A stretch of 64,000 bases of DNA from a bacterium HR29 (GCA_002898215.1 BEIF01000002.1:186001-250000); one strand, 5' to 3'; shown: positions 16,001 to 25,687, numbered from the stretch's first letter. The notes: a model not told the origin generated them from the letters alone. A program made the numbers and translations.

Positions 16001-16549
16001 ATGCGCACGCTCCACTACGCCATCCTCGGGCTCCTTGCCGAGGGACCGGCGCACGGCTACCTCCTTCGCGATGCCTTCGCGCCTGGGGGGGAACTGGGGG
16101 CCGTCCTCCGCGTCGAGCCGCCCACCCTCTACGCTGCCCTGAAGGATCTCCAGGCTTCGGGAGCCATCGAAGGGCGCGAGCGGCGTGCCGGTGCGCGGCC
16201 GCCGCGCGTCGAATACCGCCTCACCGGTGCGGGCCGTGAGGCCTTCGAGCGCTGGCTCCGACAGCCAGTGGAGCGCCTCCGGGAGGTCCGCTCCGCCTTC
16301 CTCCTGAAGGTGTACTTCCTCCGGCGGCGCGACGCGTGCGCGCTGCGCGAGCTTGTGCGCGACCAGATCGCAGCGTGCGCCCGCTACCTGGACGCGCTGG
16401 AGGCGTGGGCGGCAGCGCTCCCATCGGAGAGCTGGCTCGCGCTCGTGGCGGAGTCGCGGACCACGGCCGCCCGCAGCACCCTGGCCTGGCTTCGCACGTA
16501 CGAGGCCCGCCTCGACGACGAGCAGGCGGCCGGTCGAGGGGGTTCGTGA
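16001..16549 (+). CDS. PadR-family transcriptional regulator
   Basis: A 182-residue PadR protein. The winged-helix domain starts at the first residues (LHYAILGLLAEGPAHGYLL) and includes TLYAALKDLQASGAIE and VEYRLTGAGREAFERWL. The C-terminal domain is the long helical Vir_act_alpha_C dimerisation arm. The ATG at 16001 fits the family's usual start. A GTG at 15941, 10 nt after the TACGCT -10, would add 20 Pro/Arg-rich residues and cannot be excluded. The stop overlaps the modA start (GTGA), so PadR is translated with the transporter. PadR control of molybdate uptake differs from the usual ModE control, and the signal is unknown. Confidence 0.85.
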   Translation: MRTLHYAILGLLAEGPAHGYLLRDAFAPGGELGAVLRVEPPTLYAALKDLQASGAIEGRERRAGARPPRVEYRLTGAGREAFERWLRQPVERLREVRSAFLLKVYFLRRRDACALRELVRDQIAACARYLDALEAWAAALPSESWLALVAESRTTAARSTLAWLRTYEARLDDEQAAGRGGS

Positions 16550-17313
16550 AGGCCGCCGCGCTGTGCGCGCTGCTCCTCCTCGCCGTGGCAGCGCCAGGAT
16601 GCGGTCGGGGCGCTTCCGAGCCCGTGCCCGAGCTCTCGGTGGCGGCCGCAGCCGACCTCCGGTACGCTTTCGAGGAGCTCGCACCCCGGTTCGAAGCGCG
16701 GTGCGGTTGCCGTCTTCGGCTGACCTTCGGCTCGTCGGGGATGCTCGCGGCGCAGATCGAGCAGGGCTTCCCTGCCGACGTCTTCTTTTCGGCGGACGTC
16801 GGCTACGTCGATCGGCTCGTCCGCGAGGGGCTCGGGCAGCCGGACAGCGTGACCGTGTACGCCCTCGGCCGGATCGTGCTCGCCACGCCCGCCCGCGCTG
16901 GCAACCGCCTCGGACGGCTGGAGGAGCTGGCCTCCGCCGGAATCCGCGCCGTCGCCATCCCCAACCCTGAGCATGCACCGTACGGTGTCGCGGCGCGTCA
17001 GGCGCTCCAGGCGGCCGGGCTCTGGGAGGCACTCCAGACGAAGCTGGTGCTCGCCGAGAACGCCGCCCAGGCGGTGCAGTTCGTCGAATCGGGCGACGCC
17101 GACGCTGGCATCGTCCCCCTGTCGCTCGCCATTGCCAGGGGTTCGGCGCTCTCCTACGTCCGCATCGACGACGCGCTCTACGTGCCCCTTCGTCAGGCGG
17201 CGGTCGTGCTTCTGTCGAGCCCTCGCGCGGAGCTCGCTGCCGAGTTCATCGCGTACACCGTGTCGGACGCGGGTCGGGCGGTGCTGGAGCGGTACGGTTT
17301 CGAAGTGCCATGA
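16546..17313 (+). CDS. modA: molybdate ABC transporter substrate-binding lipoprotein
   Basis: A 255-residue type-II periplasmic-binding protein. The signal peptide ends in a lipobox (VAAPGC). The mature part starts LSVAAAADLRYAFEELAPRF, the ModA opening, and contains FGSSGMLAAQIEQGFPADVFFSAD, where the Ser residues line the oxyanion pocket. Further motifs are AIPNPEHAPYGVAARQAL and SGDADAGIVPLSLA. It would bind MoO4 or WO4 outside the membrane and deliver it to ModB. The GTG at 16546 overlaps the padR TGA, and its own TGA overlaps the modB ATG. Confidence 0.92.
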   Translation: MKAAALCALLLLAVAAPGCGRGASEPVPELSVAAAADLRYAFEELAPRFEARCGCRLRLTFGSSGMLAAQIEQGFPADVFFSADVGYVDRLVREGLGQPDSVTVYALGRIVLATPARAGNRLGRLEELASAGIRAVAIPNPEHAPYGVAARQALQAAGLWEALQTKLVLAENAAQAVQFVESGDADAGIVPLSLAIARGSALSYVRIDDALYVPLRQAAVVLLSSPRAELAAEFIAYTVSDAGRAVLERYGFEVP

Positions 17314-17992
17314 ACCACGCCCTTCTCGTTGTAGGCATCGAACCTGCCGACGTTCGCCTTTCGCTCCAGGTGGCAGGGGGAGCGACGCTCCTGGCCGCGG
17401 TTGCAGGCCTCCCGCTGGCCTGGTGGCTCGCCCGCGCCCGCTTCAAGGGGAAGGCGGCGCTGGAGGCCGTGGTGATGGCGCCCATGGTGCTCCCTCCGAC
17501 GGTGGTGGGCTTCTACCTGCTGCGGCTTCTCGGGCAGGGCTCTTCCTTCGGGCGCTTCCTCGACGAGGCGATCGGTGTGCGCCTCGTTTTCACTTGGCAA
17601 GGAGCGGCCATCGCGGCGGCCGTCCTCTCGCTTCCACTCCTCGTGCGGACGGCCGAGGCGGCCTTCGCCGAGGTGGACCCTGAGTACGAACGGGTGGCGG
17701 CGAGCCTTGGGAAGCCGCCGTGGCTGGTGTTCCTTACGGTGACCCTCCCCTTGGCCGCGAGGGGCGTGGCGGCCGGCCTCGCCCTCGCCTTCGCCCGCGC
17801 AATGGGCGAGTTCGGCGCGACCGTGATGGTGGCCGGCAACATCCCCGGGAAGACGCGCACCCTCCCGATGTCCGTCTACGATGCCGTGCAGGCCGGCGAT
17901 CTCGCGCGAGCCCATGCCAGCGCTGCCCTCCTTGCCGCGGTCAGCCTCGCCAGCGTCGCCGCCGTCAGCTGGCTGGTCGGGACGGTGCGGCG

Positions 17993-17996
<4 letters not shown>
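17310..17996 (+). CDS. modB: molybdate ABC transporter permease
   Basis: A 228-residue permease with five to six membrane segments. The cytoplasmic EAA loop reads EYERVAASLGKPPWLVFLTV, and the conserved ARAMGEFGATVMVAGNIPGKT that marks ModB/CysT-type permeases is present. It forms the channel for the ModA-delivered oxyanion and couples to ModC through the EAA loop. It overlaps modA by 4 nt (ATGA) and modC by 4 nt (ATGA), so the three are translationally coupled. Confidence 0.93.
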
Positions 17997-19087
<1,091 letters not shown>

Positions 19088-19127
19088 TGGCGTTGCCGGT
19101 TGGCCCAAGGTCGGGCACCGTTGGGGC

Positions 19128-19811
19128 GTGCGCCGCGACCCCTTCGCTGCCCTCGCTCCCACGTACGAGTCGTGGTACGAGACGCCCCTCGGCGCCCATG
19201 CCGATGCGGAGGAGCTCGCGGCGCTGCGGCGGCTGCTGGCCGGGGAGTCGATGGGCCTGGTGGCCGAGATCGGCGCCGGCACCGGGCACGTGACGCGGGC
19301 TCTCGCCGCCGATTGTGGGCGAATCGTCGCGGTCGAGCCTTCGCCGGCCATGCGCGCCGAGGGCGTTCGCCGTTCGTCCGGCCTGCGCATCGATTGGGTC
19401 GCAGGGGCGGGCGAACGTCTCCCGTTCCGGGAGGGCGTCTTCGAGGGGGCGCTCATCGTCGCCGTTCTCGAATTCGTGGCCGACCCGGCGGCCGTCCTCG
19501 CGGAGGCGTTCCGTGTCGTTCGGCCGGGTGGTTGGGTCGTTGTCGGATGGCTCGACGCGCGCTCGTCCTGGACAGCGCTGTACCGGACCGAGGCCGACCG
19601 TGGCGCCGAGCCCTGGGCCGGGGCGCGCTTCTTCACCCTCGAGGCGCTGGTCGAACTGGCCGGGAGTGCGCCCGAGGCCGTCGAGTACGCCCTCTGGGCC
19701 GGGCCCTTCGCCGAGCCGCCGTTCGTGGAGGCGGAGGAGGCCGGCCGTCGAGCGGGCCATCCGCCGGCCTTCGGCGCGGCCCGCTGGCGGTCGGGTCGCG
19801 GTCGGCGGTGA
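19128..19811 (+). CDS. class I SAM-dependent methyltransferase
   Basis: A 227-residue methyltransferase of the Methyltransf_11 type. It opens FAALAPTYESWYETPLGAHA. Motif I is VAEIGAGTGHVTRALA, followed by IVAVEPSPAMR, with motif II/III around LPFREGVFEGALIVAVLEFV and a post-motif RVVRPGGWVVVGWLDARS. The GTG at 19128 is preferred, 40 bp after modC, so the gene may belong to the molybdate operon. The substrate is not evident. Methyltransferases of this size often act on small molecules such as quinones or metabolites. Confidence 0.78.
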   Translation: MRRDPFAALAPTYESWYETPLGAHADAEELAALRRLLAGESMGLVAEIGAGTGHVTRALAADCGRIVAVEPSPAMRAEGVRRSSGLRIDWVAGAGERLPFREGVFEGALIVAVLEFVADPAAVLAEAFRVVRPGGWVVVGWLDARSSWTALYRTEADRGAEPWAGARFFTLEALVELAGSAPEAVEYALWAGPFAEPPFVEAEEAGRRAGHPPAFGAARWRSGRGRR

Positions 19812-19902
19812 CGCTGGCGGGAAAGCGTGTAAGGATTCCACTGCGGCGCGGTCATTCAAGTGAGCCCCTGCGCTGGTAGAGCTGCACGAAAGGAGCGAAA
19901 GC

Positions 19903-20532
19903 ATGCGCGCTCTCCCTTCTTTCCGGATGCTTCTGGTCGCCGTAGCGGCGGGGGGCCTCTTGGCCATCGCCGGCTGCGGCGGCAACGGCGGTGGGCCCAC
20001 GCCCACCGCGACCCCGCCTCCGCCGACCCCCACGGCTTCCACCCGGACGTCCAGTCCGACGGTGGCGGCGGCGCCCACGACGGTGGTGACGCCGACGCCC
20101 TCGCCGACGACGGCACCGGCCACGCCCACGGCGACGCCCTGCCCCAGCTACACCCTCGTCCCGCAGGTCGGGGCGCTCGGGGCGAACATCGCCGCTGCCG
20201 CCAGCCGCTGGAACTCTTGGCTTGGCTGCCCGGTCTTCGCGGTGGGAACCTCGGGCATTCCTGTCGACTTCGCCCCGGCCGAAATCGGGGACGTCGGCTG
20301 GGGACAGTACGCGGGCGGGCAGATCTACCTCATGCCGCCCTCGACCCCGCCGGCCGATGACCCCTCGACGCCCTACGCGAACGATTTCGAGCGCCTCACC
20401 TGCGTCGTCATGCACGCACTCGGCCACGTCCTCGGCTACGCCGACGGTTCGGCCGCAGCACCGAAGATCATGCGGCCGCTGGACTGGCCAACCTGGCCGC
20501 CCACTTCGTGCTCCACGCCCGACAGCCCCTGA
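19903..20532 (+). CDS. matrixin/snapalysin-like lipoprotein lacking the catalytic glutamate
   Basis: A 209-residue lipoprotein. The lipobox ends IAGC (Cys25), a Thr/Pro/Ala stalk spans residues ~32-79, and a small metzincin-like domain follows. Its zinc motif reads HALGHVLGYAD (His171, His175, Asp181) with a Met-turn at PKIMRPL (Met190). Metzincins have HExxHxxGxxH, and snapalysins HExxHxxGxxD. Here the general base Glu is Ala172 (codon GCA at 20416-20418, one change from GAA). All three ligands are kept, so zinc binding without proteolysis is predicted. AAAGGAG precedes the ATG. A surface binding or inhibitor-like role is possible. Confidence 0.75.
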   Translation: MRALPSFRMLLVAVAAGGLLAIAGCGGNGGGPTPTATPPPPTPTASTRTSSPTVAAAPTTVVTPTPSPTTAPATPTATPCPSYTLVPQVGALGANIAAAASRWNSWLGCPVFAVGTSGIPVDFAPAEIGDVGWGQYAGGQIYLMPPSTPPADDPSTPYANDFERLTCVVMHALGHVLGYADGSAAAPKIMRPLDWPTWPPTSCSTPDSP

Positions 20533-20589
20533 CACGGCGGGTTCTGCGGCGGCACGGTGCGGCCCTCGCACGGCAGCAGGAGGACGGCG

Positions 20590-20826
20590 ATGATCCAGGC
20601 GACAGCAGCGGTCTACCCCCTCGGCGACGCTCCGGGGGCCATCGAGGCCGCGATCGAGGCGGTGGCGGCCTCGGGGGTGACGTACGAGGTGCGTCCCATG
20701 CAGACGGAGCTGCGCGGCGAGCCGGATGCGGTCTTCGCCGCTATCCGGGCAGCGTTCGATGCCGCTGCCGCCCGGGGCGGCGTGGTGATGACCGTCACGA
20801 TTTCGAACGCGTGCCCGCTTCCCTAG
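20590..20826 (+). CDS. MTH1187/YkoF-like thiamine-binding family protein (DUF77)
   Basis: A 78-residue protein. It has the ferredoxin-like layout of the MTH1187/Ykof family: an N-terminal strand (ATAAVYPLG), a helix (AIEAAIEAVAASGVTYEVRP), MQTELRGEPDAVFAAIRAAF, and a final strand VVMTVTISNA. Family members bind thiamine or its precursors as dimers or tetramers. GGAGG sits 8 nt before the ATG. Neighbours give no pathway hint. Confidence 0.72.
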   Translation: MIQATAAVYPLGDAPGAIEAAIEAVAASGVTYEVRPMQTELRGEPDAVFAAIRAAFDAAAARGGVVMTVTISNACPLP

Positions 20827-20881
20827 CCGCTCTCCGGCGGGGAGCCCGCCCTTCGGGGTCGGCATCTCCCGTGGGACGGAG

Positions 20882-20887
20882 TACGCT
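20882..20887 (+). promoter_or_regulatory. -10 hexamer of a leaderless DUF488 gene
   Basis: TACGCT, 6 nt before the GTG at 20894. One of a dozen such placements in the window. Confidence 0.45.
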
Positions 20888-20893
20888 GTGCCC

Positions 20894-21274
20894 GTGGCAA
20901 TCCGCGTCGTGCGTTTCGGCGAGCCGCGCCAGCCCGGCGAAGGGCTTCGCATCGGCACGGTGCGCTACCTGCCGCGCGGCGTACCGAAGGCGGAGCGAGC
21001 TGAGCGCTTCTTCGACGTATGGCTGCCCGAGCTCGCTCCGGCGGAGGAGCTCCTTCGTGCCTTCCGCCAGGACGGCGACTGGCGCGCCCTCGAACGGGGT
21101 TATCGGCGGCAGCTTCGCGAGCCGGCAGCCCGGCATCTCTTGGAGCTGTTGGCCGCGCTCTCGAAGGTGGTCCAACTCTCGGTCGGCTGTTACTGCGAGG
21201 ACGCGTCCCGGTGCCATCGGAGCATCCTCGCCGAGGAGCTCCGGTCGGCCGGCGCCGACGTCTCACCGGAGTAG
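20894..21274 (+). CDS. DUF488-family protein
   Basis: About 126 residues, matching DUF488. It has an opening strand (IRVVRFGEPRQPGEGLRIG), VRYLPRGVPKAERAERFFDV, and the signature core VGCYCEDASRCHRSILAEEL with conserved Cys and His residues near the C-terminus. Function in the family is not settled. The GTG at 20894 lies 6 nt after a TACGCT -10 hexamer (20882-20887) and would be leaderless. The GTG at 20888 is in frame but touches the hexamer. Confidence 0.75.
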   Translation: MAIRVVRFGEPRQPGEGLRIGTVRYLPRGVPKAERAERFFDVWLPELAPAEELLRAFRQDGDWRALERGYRRQLREPAARHLLELLAALSKVVQLSVGCYCEDASRCHRSILAEELRSAGADVSPE

Positions 21275-21376
21275 AGGCGGGAGGGCCCATTGGGCCGGTG
21301 GGTGCCGGCCGGTCGGTCCTCCACGGAGAACCGCGGTGTGCCGAAACTGAAGGGAGACCCCCCAGGAGACCGCCGT

Positions 21377-22483
21377 ATGACGCAGGACGACAGCCGGCTC
21401 TTCGACCTCACCATCATCGGCGCCGGCCCCACCGGGCTCTTCGCCGCCTTCTGCGCGGGCATGCGCGGCATGTCGGTGAAGGTCATCGAGCGGCTGCCGA
21501 GTCCGGGCGGCCAGCTCACCGTCCTCTACCCCGACAAGTACATCTACGACTCGCCGGGCTATCCGGAAATCCTCGCCCGTGACCTGGCCAGCGCCCTCTA
21601 CCGCCAGGCCTTCACCTTCGGCGAGCCGGTTTTCCGCTTCGAAGAGGAGGCGAAGGAGCTCCATCGGACCGAGGAGGGATTCCTTCTCGTCACCGATCGG
21701 GGTGAGCACCGCTCCCGCGCCGTTATCGTCGCCGCGGGGATCGGTGCCTTCACGCCGAAACAGCTCGGCATCCCGGGCACCGAGCCGGGGAGCCCCGGCA
21801 TCCACTACTTCGTGCGTGACCTCGAGGCGTTCCGCGGCCGCCGTGTCCTGGTCGTGGGCGGGGGCGACAGCGCTGTCGACTGGGCGCTCGCCCTTCGCGG
21901 GCGGGCGGCGTCGGTGACGCTCATCCATCGGCGCGACGTGTTCCGTGCCCATGAGGCCTCGGTGCGCGAACTCCTCGCCTCGCCGGTCGCCGTCAAGCTC
22001 TTCCGCGAAGTGAAGGGGGTTGAACACGCCGGCGGTCGTCTCCAGTCCGTCACCATCGTGAACAACCGCACCGGCGAGGAGGAGCGGCTGGAGGTGGACG
22101 ACATCATCTTCGCCCTCGGTTTCGAGGCCGACCTCGGCGCGCTGCGGACGTGGGGGCTCGAGCTGGATGCCGCTGGCCGCCACGTCGCCGTCGATCCTGG
22201 CATGGCGACCAACATTCCCGGTGTGTTCGCGGCCGGCGATGTCACGGAGCTGACGTACCTCCAGAAGCTGGAGCTGCCGCCCGAGCAGCGGGTCGAAGGC
22301 GGCGCTGGCGCCATCAGCATCCCCACACCGAAGTTCGCCGAGCGTCGGGAGCGGTGGGGCCTGCTCGTCGTCGGGTACGCGCAGGCTGCCCAGGCGGTGA
22401 GCCACGCCCGGCGCTACCTCGACCCCGCCGCGCGCCTCTTCCCCGGCCACTCCAGCGAGCTGGCCGCCACACGCGCAGGTTGA
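21377..22483 (+). CDS. ferredoxin/thioredoxin reductase-like flavoprotein (type 2 FNR)
   Basis: A 368-residue NAD(P)H-dependent flavoprotein. The N-terminal FAD motif is IIGAGPTGLFAAFCAG, followed by PSPGGQL and YIYDSPGYPEI. The NADPH-binding motif is VLVVGGGDSAVDWAL, and the C-terminal FAD contact is IPGVFAAGDVTELT. The CxxC pair of thioredoxin reductase is absent, and the layout (YDSPGYP, LGFEADLG) is that of YumC-type ferredoxin-NADP+ oxidoreductases. It would move electrons between NADPH and a ferredoxin. The ATG at 21377 is chosen, with AGGAGA upstream. Confidence 0.85.
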   Translation: MTQDDSRLFDLTIIGAGPTGLFAAFCAGMRGMSVKVIERLPSPGGQLTVLYPDKYIYDSPGYPEILARDLASALYRQAFTFGEPVFRFEEEAKELHRTEEGFLLVTDRGEHRSRAVIVAAGIGAFTPKQLGIPGTEPGSPGIHYFVRDLEAFRGRRVLVVGGGDSAVDWALALRGRAASVTLIHRRDVFRAHEASVRELLASPVAVKLFREVKGVEHAGGRLQSVTIVNNRTGEEERLEVDDIIFALGFEADLGALRTWGLELDAAGRHVAVDPGMATNIPGVFAAGDVTELTYLQKLELPPEQRVEGGAGAISIPTPKFAERRERWGLLVVGYAQAAQAVSHARRYLDPAARLFPGHSSELAATRAG

Positions 22484-22493
22484 GGCGGCCCTT

Positions 22494-23495
22494 CTAGAGC
22501 CATTCGAGGCGCCGGAAGAGCGCGTACAGCGCCGCTGATGACCCGGCCATCAACGCGGTGGCCGAAACGACACCGGCGACCTCGCCCGAGCCGGGGTAGG
22601 GGACGTTCATGCCGTAATAGCCAGTGATGAGCGCCGGCACGGCCAGGATCGCCGCCCAACTGCTCACCTTCTTCACGATCTGGTTCTGTCGGTAATCCCG
22701 GAGGCTCAGACTCGTCTCGACCAGCGTGGCCACGAGGTCGCGGAGGGAGTCGGCCGTCTCGCTCGCCCGCAGGATGTGGTCGTAGACGTCCTGGTAGTAC
22801 GGAGCCAAAGCGTCCGGGATGAGGGCGCCCTCGCGGCGGATGAGGCTGCCCACGGCTTCGCGCATCGCGAAGGCGAGGCGGTGGAAGCGAACGAGCGCCT
22901 GGCGCATCTCGAACCACTCCCGCTGCTGCTCCAGGTCGAGCCGCTGGCGGCTGAAGAGGTGCTCGCTCACGGTGTCGTAGTACTCGTCGAACGCCTCCGC
23001 AGCGTCGAAGTACGTTTCCACCACGACGTCGAGGACGCCGTAGAGCAGGAACGGCACCCCGTATTCGAGGAGGCTCGGTGAGCTGGCCCACCGCTGCAGT
23101 ACCGGTTCGATGGCGAACGGCGCGCCCTTGCGCACGGTGACGAGCCAGCGCGGCCCCACGAAGGCGTCGACTTCCGTCTCGAGCAGTTCCCGCGCCGTCG
23201 CGTTCAGCCGCACCGCTCGCGTCGACACGAAGAGGTGCGTCGGGTAGCGGTCGAGCTTGGGGCGTTGGTGGCGGCCGACGGCGTCCTCCACGGCGAGCTC
23301 GTGCAGCCCCAGCTCCGCTGCGATCTCGTGGAGCTGGGCTGCCGAAGGCCCGGCGAGGTCGACCCACACCACCGTCTCCGCTTCGGCGAGCGCTTCCGAA
23401 ACCTCCGAGAGCGGGAAGCCCTCCCCGGAGAGTTCGCGCCCTCGGTAGCAGCGCGTACGGACCTCACCGGTTTCCGCCGTCCGGCCGGCGTGCAT
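22494..23495 (-). CDS. CorA-family divalent cation transporter
   Basis: A 333-residue CorA/ZntB-like protein. A soluble N-terminal domain leads to the long pore helix (residues ~200-270) and two C-terminal membrane helices. The first ends in the selectivity signature YYGMN (in ITGYYGMNVPYPGSGE), which holds hydrated Mg2+ or Co2+/Ni2+. The C-terminus is short and basic (FRRLEWL). GAGGAGG precedes the ATG, with TACACT as a likely -10 further upstream. The 3' end faces the reductase gene with only 10 nt between stops. Confidence 0.9.
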   Translation of the reverse strand: MHAGRTAETGEVRTRCYRGRELSGEGFPLSEVSEALAEAETVVWVDLAGPSAAQLHEIAAELGLHELAVEDAVGRHQRPKLDRYPTHLFVSTRAVRLNATARELLETEVDAFVGPRWLVTVRKGAPFAIEPVLQRWASSPSLLEYGVPFLLYGVLDVVVETYFDAAEAFDEYYDTVSEHLFSRQRLDLEQQREWFEMRQALVRFHRLAFAMREAVGSLIRREGALIPDALAPYYQDVYDHILRASETADSLRDLVATLVETSLSLRDYRQNQIVKKVSSWAAILAVPALITGYYGMNVPYPGSGEVAGVVSATALMAGSSAALYALFRRLEWL

Positions 23496-23558
23496 GGCTG
23501 ACCTCCTCGCCCGTTTCGTGTCGCGAAGTGTACCGGCCTCGGCGGCGGAGGCGAGCGT

Positions 23559-24287
23559 TCAGGAGCGGGCGCGAAGCCGGTAGGCGCGCTCCATATCCGC
23601 TAGACGCTGGACGAGCTCGGAGCGGGCGTGGACATGGAAGAGGTACCGCGGCACATCGACGCCGGTCGCACGCGACATGAACGGCTCGCCCCAGAAGCTG
23701 AGCTGCGCCTCGACTCCACCCGTCGGGGTCTCCGCCAGGACGAAGGAGACGGGTTCGTCGATAGGCACCCATAGCGGTGGATTGACCTTCGTTCGTCCGT
23801 CACACGCCTGGAGCTTCGGGACAACGTATGCGTCCCACAGCTCCCGGTCGCGCGGGTCGAGGACGAAGCGGATGGAGGACACGTAGGGGCTTACCACTGC
23901 CGGCCTGAGGAGGACGTCGAAGAGCTCCTGCGTGCGGAACATCGACAGGCAGACGTTGAACCAGACCATTTCGCCGTGGGCTCGGGCGGCGAACTGCCGG
24001 CTGAAGCGTCGGAGGGCCTGGGGGCCGATCAGCGCGGCGTCGACGGGACGGATCTGACGCTCGAGGCGTTCGAAGCCGGCGTGGAGCTCCGCCTCCACAT
24101 GCTCGAACTGCCGCTCCTCGCGCGGCTCCCGGCGGAGGTCGCGAAGGAGGAGGAGCGCGAGGATGACCAGCGCCACCGCCAGGAGCACGCTCTCCTCGGC
24201 GATGTGGAGCAGGTGAAGCACCAGCGCCGAGGCGGCGGCGATGATGCCCGCGACCGCCTCCCACTCCAGCTCCCGCAGCCGGCGCAT
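23559..24287 (-). CDS. membrane-anchored protein of unknown function
   Basis: 242 residues. Two hydrophobic segments lie near the N-terminus (AVAGIIAAASALVLHLLHIA; VLLAVALVILALLLL), followed by a charged, probably coiled-coil stretch (about 60-95). A cytoplasmic domain of ~150 residues includes EMVWFNVCLSMFRTQELFD, SSIRFVLDPRDRELWDAYV and FWGEPFMSRATGVDVPRYLF. That domain has a pattern of strands ending in Arg/Asp-rich turns reminiscent of PLD-like effector domains, but no HKD motif is present. The ATG at 24287 is preferred over one 15 codons upstream because TATCAT lies 8 nt before it. I do not recognise the family. Confidence 0.65.
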   Translation of the reverse strand: MRRLRELEWEAVAGIIAAASALVLHLLHIAEESVLLAVALVILALLLLRDLRREPREERQFEHVEAELHAGFERLERQIRPVDAALIGPQALRRFSRQFAARAHGEMVWFNVCLSMFRTQELFDVLLRPAVVSPYVSSIRFVLDPRDRELWDAYVVPKLQACDGRTKVNPPLWVPIDEPVSFVLAETPTGGVEAQLSFWGEPFMSRATGVDVPRYLFHVHARSELVQRLADMERAYRLRARS

Positions 24288-24315
24288 GCCCCCCGATGAT
24301 ACGGGAACGAGCCGC

Positions 24316-24957
24316 TCATGGCGCGGTAGCACCGATCCTCGGGCCGATGTGCATCGGCGTTCCGGGGAGGCGGCGCATCACGAAAACACGCACCTCCCAG
24401 CGGCCATTGGCGAAGCGGACGTGTCCGGTGAGGGCCTCGCGCTGCTCCGCGCTGGCCCGCCACATCCCCGCGGCCAAGTCGGGGTCGAACTGCCACCGCT
24501 CCGATTCCACCGTGAAGCCGAGGGCGCGGTACGCCCGGTGAGCGCGCTCGGCGAAGCTGTTGGTGGTGAGGACGAAGCTTCTCCCCGGAACTTCGGTCTC
24601 CAGCCAGCGCATCAAGACGGCGAGCATCCGCCGGCAAACGCCTCGCCCCTCGTGCTCCGGTGGCACGTGCACCGACCAGAGGTAGAGGCCCGCCGGGTCT
24701 TCCAGGTTCACGGACACCCGCCCCACCGCGATGCCGTTCTCGCAGGCGACGAAATGGCGGTGGGGGCGGGGTGCGCGCGCCCGTTCCAGGGCCGCCCGCG
24801 CCACCTCGGGGTCGCGCAGGTGTCCCAGATCGAAGGCGTGGTAGGGGAAGCCCCGCTCGCCCCACCCCGCCATCTGGGCGACGAGCTCCTCGTCCCAGGG
24901 ACGGAGGACGAGCCCCTCGCCTTCGAGTGCTATCGGGTACGGCGGAATGGCCGACAT
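24316..24957 (-). CDS. GNAT-family N-acetyltransferase
   Basis: A 213-residue acetyltransferase. It opens with GEGLVLRPWDEELVAQM, the RimJ/RimL-like start. The acetyl-CoA site is LWSVHVPPEHEGRGVCRRML (the Q/RxxGxG/A motif), followed by FVLTTNSFAERAHRAYRALGF. The substrate is unknown. TAGAGT sits 9 nt before the ATG, so the mRNA would have almost no leader. Confidence 0.82.
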   Translation of the reverse strand: MSAIPPYPIALEGEGLVLRPWDEELVAQMAGWGERGFPYHAFDLGHLRDPEVARAALERARAPRPHRHFVACENGIAVGRVSVNLEDPAGLYLWSVHVPPEHEGRGVCRRMLAVLMRWLETEVPGRSFVLTTNSFAERAHRAYRALGFTVESERWQFDPDLAAGMWRASAEQREALTGHVRFANGRWEVRVFVMRRLPGTPMHIGPRIGATAP

Positions 24958-25013
24958 TCCGCCGACACTCTACTCCTCCTCGCCGCGCTGCGCAGGGGGC
25001 TGCGGTCCTCCCG

Positions 25014-25268
25014 CTACCCCGCGGGCTCGGCTCCGGCGGGCCGGCGGACGAACCGCACTCTCCAGTCCCCTTCCGGGAGCGGCTCGGCCGCAGCATCGAA
25101 ACCGAGCTCGGCCATCACCCCGTAGAGCGGCCGCGGCTCGAAGGTCGCGTACAGCTCGAGCCCCTCGTCCGGCCCCAGGTTTCGAACCGCCGCCATGATG
25201 CGCGGGAACGGCTCGCGGCCCTGCCGGAGGTCCTCGCGGACGTCGAGGGTGACGAATCGCGCCGTCAT
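25014..25268 (-). CDS. DUF2249-domain small protein
   Basis: An 84-residue single DUF2249 domain: TLDVREDLRQGREPFPRIMA, LYATFEPRPLYGVMAELGF and a closing WRVRFVRRP. Its ATG overlaps the stop of the DUF542/DUF2249 gene (ATGA), so the two are translationally coupled and their products probably work together. DUF2249 proteins often accompany nitrogen-oxide or iron-sulfur repair genes. None lies beside this pair, so its role is open. Confidence 0.8.
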   Translation of the reverse strand: MTARFVTLDVREDLRQGREPFPRIMAAVRNLGPDEGLELYATFEPRPLYGVMAELGFDAAAEPLPEGDWRVRFVRRPAGAEPAG

Positions 25269-25687
25269 CTCCCCACCTTCCCGATGCGGATGACCCACCG
25301 CTCGGGGCCGGTCTCCAGTGGCGTCCATTCGAATTGGCCGGGACGCTCCGCCTGGAACTGGTAGAAGAGCGGCTTCGGGTCGTGGTCGTTCACCAGGAGG
25401 AAGGACTCGCCGGGCGCCAGCGCCTCGAACGTGGCGAAGATGGTCGGGTGCCGTTGGGCGGGCGGCATGGCGCGAACGTCGAGCACCTTCTCGTCGCCTT
25501 CGTCGGCGCCGGCAGCGCGCAGCCGCTCCAGCAGCGGCTCGAGGGGCAGCCCGTGCTCTTGGGCGGCCTCGGCCAGCGTACGGCTCCCGCCGCAGCAGAG
25601 GTCGAGCCCGTGCGATTCCAGCACCTCGACCGTACCCGGCCAGCGGCGGGTGATCGCCTCCAACGTCATCCCAGCGAGGTTGGCCAT
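25265..25687 (-). CDS. DUF542 (ScdA-N) plus DUF2249 protein
   Basis: A 140-residue fusion. Residues ~5-55 form the ScdA/RIC N-terminal domain with its LCCGG signature (HGLDLCCGGSRTLAEAA), which in di-iron repair proteins is redox-active. Residues ~65-140 are a DUF2249 domain (VLDVRAMPPAQRHPTIFATF, NDHDPKPLFYQFQAERPGQF). The hemerythrin part of full-length RIC is missing. AAGGAG precedes the ATG. Together with the downstream DUF2249 protein it may sense or repair metal-redox damage (inference). Confidence 0.83.
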   Translation of the reverse strand: MANLAGMTLEAITRRWPGTVEVLESHGLDLCCGGSRTLAEAAQEHGLPLEPLLERLRAAGADEGDEKVLDVRAMPPAQRHPTIFATFEALAPGESFLLVNDHDPKPLFYQFQAERPGQFEWTPLETGPERWVIRIGKVGR

